From Dictyophora rubrovolvata (Eukaryota > Basidiomycota > Agaricomycetes > Phallales > Phallaceae), in NCBI GenBank assembly GCA_029959195.1, contig CP114127.1, forward strand, positions 620,001 through 684,000: a DNA stretch of 64,000 nt. The letters are read 5' to 3'. Under the pieces are notes generated by a model. The model had not been told where the DNA came from. It was given only the letters and a program-made list of their open reading frames with translations, and ran no database searches. Within the stretch, counting starts at the first letter, position 1; every line of letters begins with the position of its first letter. Positions 35,666 to 44,936 of the stretch are shown here, one piece after another. A program made the position numbers and the translations under genes.

Positions 35666-37599
35666 ATGGTTTTGATTGCGTTATCCGAACTCGGCCGCTT
35701 CATGATACCAGCACTCATGTTAATCGCTACTGCTACTTCGGGGGCTTCACAGCCAGAAGCCGAGAAGAGCTCGTTAGATGGATCGCTGTTGAAAGTAGGA
35801 GATCCACTACTACATTTGAACGGAAGGCAAGATCCGAGTTGACATCTTCCTACACATGGCTGATGATGGTTCTTCTGTGTTAACGCCCTTTCTAGATGGG
35901 ACGAGTCCCCAGGAACGTGGTGGTGCGTAAACATTCAATACTTGAGTTATATTCAAGGCAAAATTAACTTTCCAAAGGACTGGTTCTGGCTTCAAGTTTG
36001 TCGCAGAGGATCTTTCTTCCGTAACCCTCAATCTCGGGCCCCACTCCACCCAGCCAGAAGTCGCGATCGGCCTTTCGATTAACTACGGACCTTTCATGTA
36101 TTTTTCCTCACACACGTTTCTCTTCTTGAGCTCAGGTTTCTTTCTTCTAGAAACCTCAATGTCACAGAGGGTGCCAACGTGTTGCCTCTCAACTTGACAA
36201 ATACGAATCCCGCCGGAGAAGGGAGTAGAACCGTGATAAGGCTGAACGCCCAGGGTTGGCAAAATAATCGCCTTAACGTCGAGAGCGTCGTTCTTAATTC
36301 TGTGAGCGCGACTCGCTTCTCCTTTCGACGAAGACTGATGACAGGCTTCTTTTTACCAACCAAACAGGAAGCCAAACCATTGCCTTGTACACCTTCTAAA
36401 CTGGCCTTTCAATTCATAGGAGACAGTTTGTCCGCTGTGAGTTTTGACAACTGCAATTGTTTGTAGCGAGTATTTATATTACATAAAAGGGACAATACCT
36501 TCCCAATGGCGTAGACGGTGCTTGGCCATTTTTGACTGGGGAGATTTTCAAAGCCGAGCATAACGTCCAGGCCCAGCCTGGCGCTTGTCTAACGGTATGG
36601 AACCTATTTACCTTGTTGTCAGAGTCTGACTTTTATGAACTCTTCTCAGGATATACCATCCTATGGGAACGTTCATGGTGTTTCTTACGAATTCTTCAGA
36701 GTATATCCATGACCCACCATTACAAAAAGCGATAACAATTAACGTCGTATAGACCGAAGACACAGGTTATTATTACACAACGGATCATAACTTCGTTGAG
36801 TCAATTTATATACATATCTAGTATAGGGGTATCCTAGTTAATCGCCATTTGTCACTGTCAGACCACGCCTTGGAATTTCAAACGGGACATTCCTGAACCA
36901 ACTCATGTAGTCATTTATATCGGGTAAGATTGTCTTCAAAAAATGTCCGCTGATCTTCCGTTCGCGCGTTATCTGAGTCACTTTCTCATTCGACTAGCGC
37001 AAATGATGCTTCTCAGAACGTAACCGGGGAAGCATTTGTCAACGTATTCGTTTTTTATGCTAACCTTATTTTTGATTTTGATTTCTTGTTAGACCTATTT
37101 GGAGTTCACCGACCGTTTGAGAACTTTATATCCTGATCAACCTATCTTCGTTTTCACACCTTGGGGTTGGCCTAATCCTGATGGAACAATCAGCCAATAC
37201 TATGAAGGTCGATATGAAGAAATTGTCACTAAAAGGTGGAAATTCATGCTTCCAAAGAATGTGTTTGCTAATAACGTACTTTGGTTTCTAATACAGACAC
37301 CTTCAAGGGGATGAGCAGGTTTTTCTCGTGAATACGACCGGCTGGGTTACATATGCCGATGTATGGTGATCCTTTTGCGTTGAGATCAATAAATTGATGT
37401 ATCGCGACTTTCAGGTATTCCCCGCGTGCGTTTGGAAGCTGTATTTGTCCTCGCGTTTTTCAAGACACTAATACGGTATTTATTTAGGAACCAACATCCC
37501 AATCCTGAAGGACATATGAAGATCGCTGAATTATTCACAACGTGGTTAGAGAATTGGGGATTGCGCCCTGAGGCATCTCGGCCATCTGATGCGAGTTGA
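35666..37599 (+). CDS. Secreted SGNH/GDSL carbohydrate esterase (CE2-like)
   Basis: Fourteen exons: 35666-35826, 35896-35922, 35978-36097, 36151-36301, 36368-36436, 36490-36594, 36650-36700, 36753-36794, 36862-36923, 36998-37049, 37093-37235, 37297-37360, 37415-37425 and 37488-37599. They give 389 aa. A hydrophobic N-terminus (FMIPALMLIATATSG) suggests secretion. An N-terminal beta-sandwich of the CE2 type (GRWDESPGTWW, GSGFKF) precedes the SGNH domain. The nucleophile is in FIGDSLS (Ser173), block III is IGANDAS (Asn265) and the catalytic His lies in NQHPNPEGH. Two positions before that His, where a DxxH Asp is usual, the sequence is A-N-Q-H, so the triad Asp appears absent. CE2 enzymes working with a Ser-His dyad are known. 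Likely activity is deacetylation of xylan or other glycans (inference). The first intron uses a GC donor (gcaaga) and exon 13 is 11 nt. Confidence 0.9.
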
Positions 37600-37970
37600 T
37601 ATTTTTTCTCTAAATCTGTCTCCAAGTGTTCGTACTTTTATATCAACTGTCAACATGTTTTGAAACCTATTGTTGAATACATATAGCTGACCGATGGTAA
37701 ATGAAATACATCAAGCCTACCGTAAGCGACAGTGTCGATTACGCAGGTTAGAATTTTGAGATACAATTAGATGCACGTAAGTGGTTATAATATGAGTGAT
37801 AATAATGCCTATGCCAAAACTGACCAAGAATTCGAAGGTGACATTGACGTGAAAGCCCAGAAGTGTGATCGGCTATAGTGATTGGTCCGAAGTATTCTCA
37901 GGAGCGTATATAAATCAACGAAAGAGTTAACCGCTCGTTCGAAGCCCATTCCACCAGAGATCCCCAGGCC
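37600..37970. other. Intergenic, promoter of first tandem paralogue
   Basis: About 370 bp with no gene. It contains the TATA box at 37907-37914. Confidence 0.6.
37907..37914 (+). promoter_or_regulatory. TATA box of tandem paralogue 1
   Basis: The sequence tatataaa lies 57 bp upstream of the ATG at 37971. Confidence 0.55.
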
Positions 37971-39060
37971 ATGTCTGACCCCATACCCGCAGACACTTAC
38001 ACTAAGGTTGTTCAAAAATTGACGAATAGATATAAACGCTCTACGACATCTTCAGTGGTACTTTTCAAAAACCCTTCTTCGAAATGGGGACTTGGGGTTT
38101 ATGCTCCTTATATTTTGAAAAAGTTTTCTGACGATCAAACGGTCGTCGGCGCCGGTAAGCACTTGTATGCCAGTGCTGAAAGTTTACGCACCGTCCTTCC
38201 TTCGCTCAGATCCAACTGGTCTTTTATTTTTCGATAGCCTCTTCGATTTGGAGGATGAGAAGCAGTACAAGGTCTTTGTAAACCGTGCAACGGATCCCAG
38301 TGAAAAGGCGATCGTCGTTCAGTTTTATGACGAGACCTCTGAAAAATTCTTTGCCCAGGTATGTCTTATTGAGATACATGGATTTGAAATCACTGGAATG
38401 TCTCTGCAGCTCGTAGCAAGATTTAGAGTTTGTTTTATAGCACGGCCGTTTAGTTTATAGCTGATCAGTGATCCAGGGAAATGACAGCCCTCCCAACTTC
38501 GAGGGGATAGGTACTTGGAGCCATTTCGATTGTGCACTTGTATCGGCTTCTATCAAGAAAGCAAATAAGGATAGAGTTATTCATATCACCATGAATTCGG
38601 TCCAGAAAGGCATCATTATCACCATACCACCTGACGTGAAGGTAAACTTTATTTTGGGTACGTCTAATTCTGCTTTCTACCTTTTCTTACAATACCGTTG
38701 ACATCTTTCAAGAGACGTGGGATCATATTCTATATAGTCGAAGCAGTACCATTACGGCTGGTACAAAGTCTTATGTCGACTATAACGATGACAGGATTGT
38801 CCTTTATCAGGACTTATCGTCCATGGACGCAAATGCCATCGTGAGTATCAGTCTAACGTCCTGATCATCTGACTGTCTGATTCGTGTGCCATCTAGCTAC
38901 TCCGTGAGTGAAATGGAGAGCAGGATAGTCCTGTTATCGTGGCTTACTTTCTTTTCATATAGCTGTTGAAAAATCACAGCATGGCGGAATTTCATTCAAG
39001 AGCATTCATCCTGATGATCTCTATGCCAAATGGTTTGATTTGAATGTCTCTGCTTTTTAG
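37971..39060 (+). CDS. Unrecognised protein, tandem paralogue 1
   Basis: Six exons: 37971-38154, 38210-38358, 38410-38427, 38477-38657, 38713-38844 and 38963-39060. They give 253 aa. No family is recognised. The protein is soluble with no signal peptide. It begins MSDPIPADTYTKVVQKLT and includes KWGLGVYAPYILKKFSDD, DPTGLLFFDSLFDLEDEK, AIVVQFYDET, a six-residue block LVARFR encoded by an 18-nt exon, GTWSHFDCALVSAS, TWDHILYSRSS, and KSYVDYNDDRIVLYQDL. Exon structure and phases match the second copy about 3.3 kb downstream, which supports the model. The C-terminus is truncated relative to copy 2: after GGISFKS it reads IHPDDLYAKWFDLNVSAF and stops, lacking about 38 residues. A TATA box lies 57 bp upstream of the start. 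Function is unknown. Confidence 0.83.
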
Positions 39061-39915
39061 ACGATTATTCGACTGTGGTTGTACTCTGTCAAAGTCTTAG
39101 AAAGAAAACAAGAATGTTGAATACAAGATAAACAAATACTATTAACCACCCGAGAACATATGGAACCTATGATAATAAAATTATTATAATACTTTCCGAT
39201 ATAATCTTTCCGGATTATGCATAGTACGTGCAGTTTAGGGTTCTTTCCTTGTGCCTTGTCAGCCAAAATTCAAGTTCTATACAATTATGCTACGCGAACA
39301 CGTTCCCCCACGGAGTTTAATCACGGCCGATATCAAAACTTCTCATTAGGCTAGGCCTGATCAGGTAGTATTAGGCTATCAAATAATTCAAAAATAAGTA
39401 AATGGTGAACCGGAGGACCGGAAACGTCAACAAGACTGGGCGTCTCTAGACTCTAGTATTGGTCACTCAAAAACTCTATGTTCTAAACTCATGAGAAACG
39501 TTCTTCAGAATCCCGTCAAAAGACAAAACATTTCGGCATTTAGCGGTGGATCATCAATAATTTATTGATCCTTGACATGCTTGACAGTGGACACGCGGAC
39601 TATATGTCGCAAAAATCGAAATGGGTTCATAATCCAAACCGGCTTTATTTTCTTGATGCAGCTCTGATTTTGCGTTAATTTTCCTTTCGCGATGTATTTA
39701 ACCTTAGTTTAATACAGTCTGCATTTATAATCGGGTCTTTTCCCCAATGAATGGGCTGCAACTTCACCTTCGCTATGATCGGCTAAGACCTATTTATCGG
39801 TTAATCGGCTAATGCCTCTTTGCACAAGCAAAAGAGGGTGGTCTGTGCGCAATATTGGGTTCCTTATATAAACTCGGGACTTAGCTATGTTTTGTCGGCC
39901 GTGTCGCCCCTACTT

Positions 39916-40010
39916 GTAGTAATTATAGTAGTATAGTAATTATAGTAGTATAGTAATAATAGTAATAGTAGTAATAGTAGTAATAGTAATAAATGTTAGT
40001 AGTAGTAACC
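39916..40010. repeat. Trinucleotide microsatellite (TAG/TAA)
   Basis: An imperfect run of tagtaa/tagtag units about 95 bp long lies in the AT-rich spacer. Confidence 0.8.
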
Positions 40011-41181
40011 CTTAGTAGTCTTGTAGTATAATCAGTAGTACTTCATTCCTGTATATAGACTATATACATTCAATATACTGTTTTGAAGACTACTCTCTAA
40101 CTTGTGATCTTAACGATGAAAAAGTCCCCCAAAAAAAACAAAGAACAGGCATTTAATTTTTTATGTAGATTTTGAATAAAAAACTCCCGACTCAGTTAAT
40201 AAACACGGCTGCAGGTTTGTCGTAGCCTTGAATTCATTATAATGCATTATAAACTGCCTCGGCGTCTGGCAACCTTATTAGGTTTATAATCCTAAATAAA
40301 CTAATTTCGATTTTTGCGACATAGCATGTGACAAACATGCAGTGTCATGGTGTCCTGACTCTCAAACTCATAAAATTTCTGTAAGACTCCGAATGTCGTT
40401 ATTTCTATTATGCTTCAAAACCATTTAGATTGGCAATGAACTGTAGCGTATTCCGATAAAATTATCAATGCATGATCCGCAGACTTCTTCACGAGGATTC
40501 ATTAAGAAAGCGCTGATATACTATTCGAAAATTGATTCCGGATCTTAGAAACAACCAAGTCCCTTTGCATTGTTATTTTAGTGCCAGACTCAATTATGAA
40601 AATTTCACTCCCGAATTCAATTAAAGGGAATACATATGTACCTCTAGAATCGAATTAAATATGTGAGAATGCCAGCAGATACTGAAGATGGATCCGGAAA
40701 TTATTTAGTAGTCAAGGTCAATGTTGGATATAGTAATATCCACAGCTATCAAGGAATTTCTACCTGGCAATGCGTCGTCTTTCTCTTTTCGCATCACAAA
40801 TCTCCAGAAAACCTATCTGCGTACATACAAAAATAAGTGCAGATTGAGAAATTCAAGACCTGGAGCGGAGAAGCTTGCAACTGGTTGATAATAATACATT
40901 TATCACACATTCCCGAGAGAATCCCTTGTATTCAGTGCCCTTGTATTCAGTTCTAAAGGACCCTGAAAATTTCGCAACACCATTACAAGTAAGGGAAAGG
41001 GACCCCAAAATTGGAATTCAGAACTTAGAAGCCCCAGAACCCTCGGAGATCAATGTACCCGTCTTGTCATTCAGTGATCGTTCGGAAACTTTATTGGTGC
41101 GGTGGGTTTGACCAAACAAAACTTGAACAAACTAGTCAGGAACTTGAAAGTGACACAAACGCGAGATAGGTCCCTCAAACG

Positions 41182-41189
41182 TATAAAAG
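41182..41189 (+). promoter_or_regulatory. TATA box of tandem paralogue 2
   Basis: The sequence tataaaag lies 63 bp upstream of the ATG at 41252, matching the spacing seen in paralogue 1. Confidence 0.55.
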
Positions 41190-41251
41190 AGAGGCTCAGG
41201 ATTCGTTCTAACTCCATTCCATTAGGAACACGCACCAACTACTGAACTATC

Positions 41252-42485
41252 ATGTCCGACCCCACAGCCTCGGATACCTACAGTCAAATCGTCCAAAAGT
41301 TAACAAAGAACTTTGATAACTCTTGCACCTCTTCTCTCTTACTTTTCAAGGACCGTTTGGGTAAATGGGGAGTGCGATTATACGCCCCCTACATTCTCAA
41401 AGAATTCTCAGACGATCATAAGATCGGCGCAGGTACTACAGTGGTGCATCACTAATAGTCAAAGAGTTGCTGACCTTTGTCATTTAAATTAGATCCAACC
41501 GGTCTTTTGTTCTACCATGATACCTTTGATATGGAGGACGAGAAAAGGTACAAAGTCTTCCTGAACAATACAACAGATCCGAAGGAAAAGGCGATCGTTG
41601 TTCAATTTTATCACGAAACTCCCACTCAGTATTTCGCTCAGGTAAGACTTGCCTGGCTTTCCGAGATACATGAGTTGTTAAAGTCCTAATCATCCCAAAT
41701 TAGTTTGTTGCAAGATTCCGTGTAGGTTTTTTCTTACTGGCACTTGCATGTAAATGACGGTTGATTACTGGTAAGCGGGATGAGAAACCCCCTAGTACGT
41801 TCACAGGGAAGGGAAACTGGAACCATTTCGATTGCGCACTCGTAGCGGCCTATGTGAGGAAGACAAGTACGGAACGAAAGGTTACTATTACCATGGAATC
41901 CGTTAAGAAGCAGATCATTATCAATATCCCGACGAGTATTTCCGATGATAAGGCCAGATTTGCTTTGAGTAATAGTATATCTCATTTTGAGCTTTAGCAA
42001 CGTCTTTAATATTTATTTTTCAAGAGCATTGGGATCATGTACTTTATAACGGAGCCAGTATTACCAAGAACGGAACAAAATCTTATGTCGATTATAACGA
42101 TGACAGGATTGTTCTCTATCAGGATCTAAAAGAGAACGAGGCCGCAAATGCCGTGGTGAGTACCAAACTAGTGCTCAGATTCTCGGCTAAATTCTTACCT
42201 TAAATACGTAACTTCTGCGTAAGTGCATGAATACTAGTAACTCTGTTTTGATGTCTAACACCTCCTGTCAATGCCTCATTTACAGCCACTGAGGGTGGAC
42301 AGTATGGAGGGATTTCATTCAAGAGTCCTTATAAATCTGCTTTATATGCTGAATGGAAGGACTTCGACCCCAATACGCTTAGCGACACGGAGAGGAAAGA
42401 GTACAAGCTCGAAGCTTTGGGGTACGTCAAAGATGACGAGGCTGTCAAACCTAGCAATGAGGAGCTCCAGCTGTCTGAAGACTAA
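41252..42485 (+). CDS. Unrecognised protein, tandem paralogue 2
   Basis: Six exons: 41252-41432, 41493-41641, 41704-41721, 41776-41968, 42025-42159 and 42286-42485. They give 291 aa. This is the fuller copy of the tandem family. It reads MSDPTASDTYSQIVQKLT, KWGVRLYAPYILKEFSDD, DPTGLLFYHDTFDMEDEK, KAIVVQFYHET, FVARFR (the entire 18-nt exon 3), GNWNHFDCALVAAY, HWDHVLYNGAS, KSYVDYNDDRIVLYQDL and GGQYGGISFKSPYKS. It ends with an acidic tail (EALGYVKDDEAV, NEELQLSED). There is no signal peptide or membrane segment. Exon phases are identical to copy 1, and donors such as gtacca in exon 5 were chosen because both copies need them. Sequence constraint across the two copies (introns diverged, protein conserved) argues that both are functional. 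No function can be assigned from the sequence. Confidence 0.86.
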
Positions 42486-43095
42486 GCCGGACTCTATGGT
42501 TTTTCCTTTCTTGAAGTTCGACGTTGTAAACAATCAGTCTAGGTACACTGAAGTGAATCAACTGTTCCATCATTTTTAAATGTCGTCATAAAGACAACCA
42601 TACTATGTAGTAAGCTAACGCTCAAACTTGAAGCAGCATACTAGTACACTAGTCGCGAACTTGACGAAAAAAGGGTTCCTCAAAACCAGATAGCAATATC
42701 TGGCTCAAATATGTTTAATAAGTATTGTCATCTCATCGTTGTTAGATACTTCAAAACAGATCCGGAAGTGAGTGCTTTCAGGCTCTCTGTGTAGCTTGAC
42801 ATGATGAATTCTTTGTGAAGATGTGAAAAATAGGCAATCGATCTATTAATTAGCGCGACACGTCCGGAAAGGAGAGCAGCTAGTGCGTTAAAACTACCAA
42901 GCATAGGGATGTAAATAAATAAATAATTTGAACATGTTGAATTTCTATCCAAGTTTCTATCTAACAATCATCATTATTGAATAACATACTAGAATCAGGC
43001 CAGCGTTGCGTTTTCTTACCGGAGTGCCTTGCTTAATTTATTTCAGTGTCCTGAAAGGAGTCAACATCAAGGCAGGGAGAAAATAATCAGACATA
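42486..43095. other. Intergenic, no gene recognised
   Basis: About 610 bp. A minus frame at 42728-42967 has no known homology. Confidence 0.5.
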
Positions 43096-43260
43096 CTAAA
43101 TTGTTATTTCACAGAGTGTACCGGCGAAGCACGGATGGTCACATTTTGGGCCGCATGGTCCCTTGATAACTCGACTTGCTACTAGTATAGTAGTAGTCTG
43201 AGAGAAGATGAGCAAAGTAAGAGCGAGAGAAGAGATAAACGAGGCACGAGTAAATTGCAT
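43096..43260 (-). CDS. Tiny secreted cysteine-rich peptide
   Basis: A single exon of 54 codons. The start MQFTRASFISSLALTLLIFS is a strong signal peptide. The mature part of about 30 residues ends with four cysteines spaced C-x3-C-x3-C-x5-C (CGPKCDHPCFAGTLC). An upstream in-frame ATG at 43293 would spoil the signal peptide, so the second ATG was chosen. The fragment near 33.1-33.2 kb has a similar C-x3-C-x5-C-x6-C tail after a LALT-type stretch and may be a distant relative. The gene sits immediately beside a dispersed repeat whose copy at 63.5 kb lacks it. Function is unknown. Confidence 0.5.
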   Translation of the reverse strand: MQFTRASFISSLALTLLIFSQTTTILVASRVIKGPCGPKCDHPCFAGTLCEITI

Positions 43261-43572
43261 TATGAGAAAAACTAGGGTTGGCAAGTTGAACATATGATGA
43301 TACTTTTTAGTATTTCCATCTTATATATGTAGAAAGCTCGGTATCGTCGCGCCGAAACTACATACATGTGCTCAGGCCATAGTATTCATTCAAGGCTATC
43401 CGCATTTGATGGCCTAATTGGCAAGTGGAGTACTCCCTAACAACTCGGAGTTATGTTTCCCATTTTTTTTTTGGGAAACCACAACAGTTCAACAATGCGA
43501 TTGACCCGCCGAGATAAAAAGCTTCTAGAGAAAATTCTCTCCCAAAACAGTTTGGCCGCTGAGTGAACTTCA

Positions 43573-43584
43573 ACGTTGCTACAT
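43573..43584. repeat. Left target-site duplication of LINE
   Basis: The sequence acgttgctacat is repeated exactly at 44152-44163 on the other side of the LINE fragment. Confidence 0.75.
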
Positions 43585-44151
43585 GTGTGTGTAAATCTAT
43601 TAAGTCCCTGGGGGCTGAGCCCTATGTGCCGGGACTTTAACTCGTTGAGATGGCCGTCTCGCGTCATTTCTCGTGTACTCTTCGCTCGTAATGAGGTGTC
43701 GTGGGGATCGATATTCCCACCGTACTGCTTCATCCTCTTCCTCTCTGTCTCGCTTTTGGTTCGTCTAGTTTTCCGTGTGTTTGCATGAAGCGACCTGTTT
43801 TGTTGATGTATTCAAAAAGGACTTTCGTCGCTTTTCGATCTTTCGGCAATTGGATCTTCGGGACGGTGTGTTGTCTGAAGTGTCGCTGTATTTTCAAGCG
43901 GTGCGTGTCGTATCGAGGGCATATGGAGAGAAAGTGCGTTACGGTTTCTGTCTCCATTTCGCAGGCCGGACATATTGGGGTCGCTGATTTGCCTATCTTA
44001 TACAGGTGGCCGTTTAGTTGCGCGTGTCCTGTACGAAGCTGCATTAGTACTGAAGTATTTCGTCTGGGCCACTTAGCGATCATTCTTAGGAAGGACGGTC
44101 CGGGTAGAGTCTCGTCGATATCTCGTATCTTCTTATATCGTGGCGAGCTTT
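43585..44151 (-). mobile_element. 5'-truncated non-LTR retrotransposon (Tad1-like LINE)
   Basis: A fragment of about 567 bp on the minus strand encodes the C-terminal tail of a fungal LINE ORF2. FLRMIAKWPRRNTSVLMQLR is followed by LRTGHAQLNGHLYKI, the zinc-knuckle-like CPACEMETETVTHFLSICPRY (C-x2-C...H...C) and a terminal YINKTGRF stretch. The frame is open to its natural stop. The 3' UTR of about 140 bp ends near the left duplication, and the 5' end is cut off, as expected of abortive target-primed reverse transcription. It is flanked by a 12-bp duplication. The paralogous repeat at 63.5 kb has the empty site. Confidence 0.82.
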
Positions 44152-44163
44152 ACGTTGCTACAT
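44152..44163. repeat. Right target-site duplication of LINE
   Basis: Exact second copy of acgttgctacat (see 43573-43584). Confidence 0.75.
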
Positions 44164-44395
44164 ATCACTTCACTTAGCACCAGTCTGATGTCTGAGGGCT
44201 GACTCGGCCGATATCGACTCTATTCTCGCCGTGGTTACATGCTCCGTCTCCGATAAACCTTTTCATAATACAATGGGATCAAATAGGCAGCTGCACGCTG
44301 ATAGCTGATTCAGACTGAACGTAACCGGTACCTTACCTAAATATTTATGACGTTTTCTGTGTTTGCCACTCTTTCGTAAAGTATAAACCCATCTT

Positions 44396-44936
44396 TTTCC
44401 CTGTCAACTAGATGTCTAAGCCATAAATAAATTTCAACAATTAGGTCTCAATCGCGTGAAGGAGAAGGGGAAGTTTAACAATGGAGAAGAATGCAGGTCT
44501 CGCTCGGTCGCCATCGTCGCCATCGATCAATCCCCTTTTTATTATGCATAGGTTTGTTAGAGACCGAACCAAGTACCCATATCCAGTGCAACGCACAACG
44601 ATGACCTGAGGGGACACAGGTGCAACACCGAATTTTTTCAGCCCCGGCCTTGGATGGAAGGACCGACCCCGTTCATTCAAAGCCGGTATATTTCACACTG
44701 ACCGAAGCCTCATTTGCTTCAGTATCGACGTTGAAATGACAGGAATTCCCACTTTTCCAAGTTCCGTTTCTGAAAGAGATTGTGTTGAACGTGGCAAGAG
44801 ACAGGAATATGTTTCACGTTGGTGCCAGCTCCTTCTACATATGACGGCAGCCGTAAAATGCAATATATTTCGCTCTTGTTAACGTACATAGTGCCGTGTT
44901 ATGCTTCTCTTCGGGCCGATTCATTTGCCCTTCTTT
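44396..44936. other. Intergenic, downstream of DUF2235 copy 1
   Basis: About 540 bp. The 50-60 bp next to the DUF2235 stop are still alignable with the region after copy 2 (AAATGAAT...AGAAGAGAA type match), showing that the duplication extended into the 3' UTR. No gene was found. Confidence 0.5.

Larger units (their letters stand above)
39061..41251. other. AT-rich spacer between tandem paralogues
   Basis: About 2.2 kb, AT-rich. It holds a TAG/TAA microsatellite (39916-40010), a duplicated 14-base element (cttgtattcagt at about 40925 and 40940) and a frame at 40875-41111 with no known homology. I see no clear relic of a third paralogue. Confidence 0.5.
43325..44395. repeat. Dispersed repeat R, copy 1 (interrupted by LINE)
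   Basis: Excluding the LINE at 43585-44151, this segment of about 490 bp matches 63524-63985 in the same orientation (for example ccgaaactacatacatgtgc, aagcttctagagaaaattct, ccgtctccgataaacct). It has no coding capacity that I recognise and no clear terminal inverted repeats. It could be a non-autonomous transposon or a segmental duplication. Confidence 0.75.

Noticed and set aside
39061-41251. Third member of the tandem unknown family in the spacer
   Set aside because: None of the conserved blocks (VDYNDD, HFDCALV, DPTGLLF) could be found in any frame.
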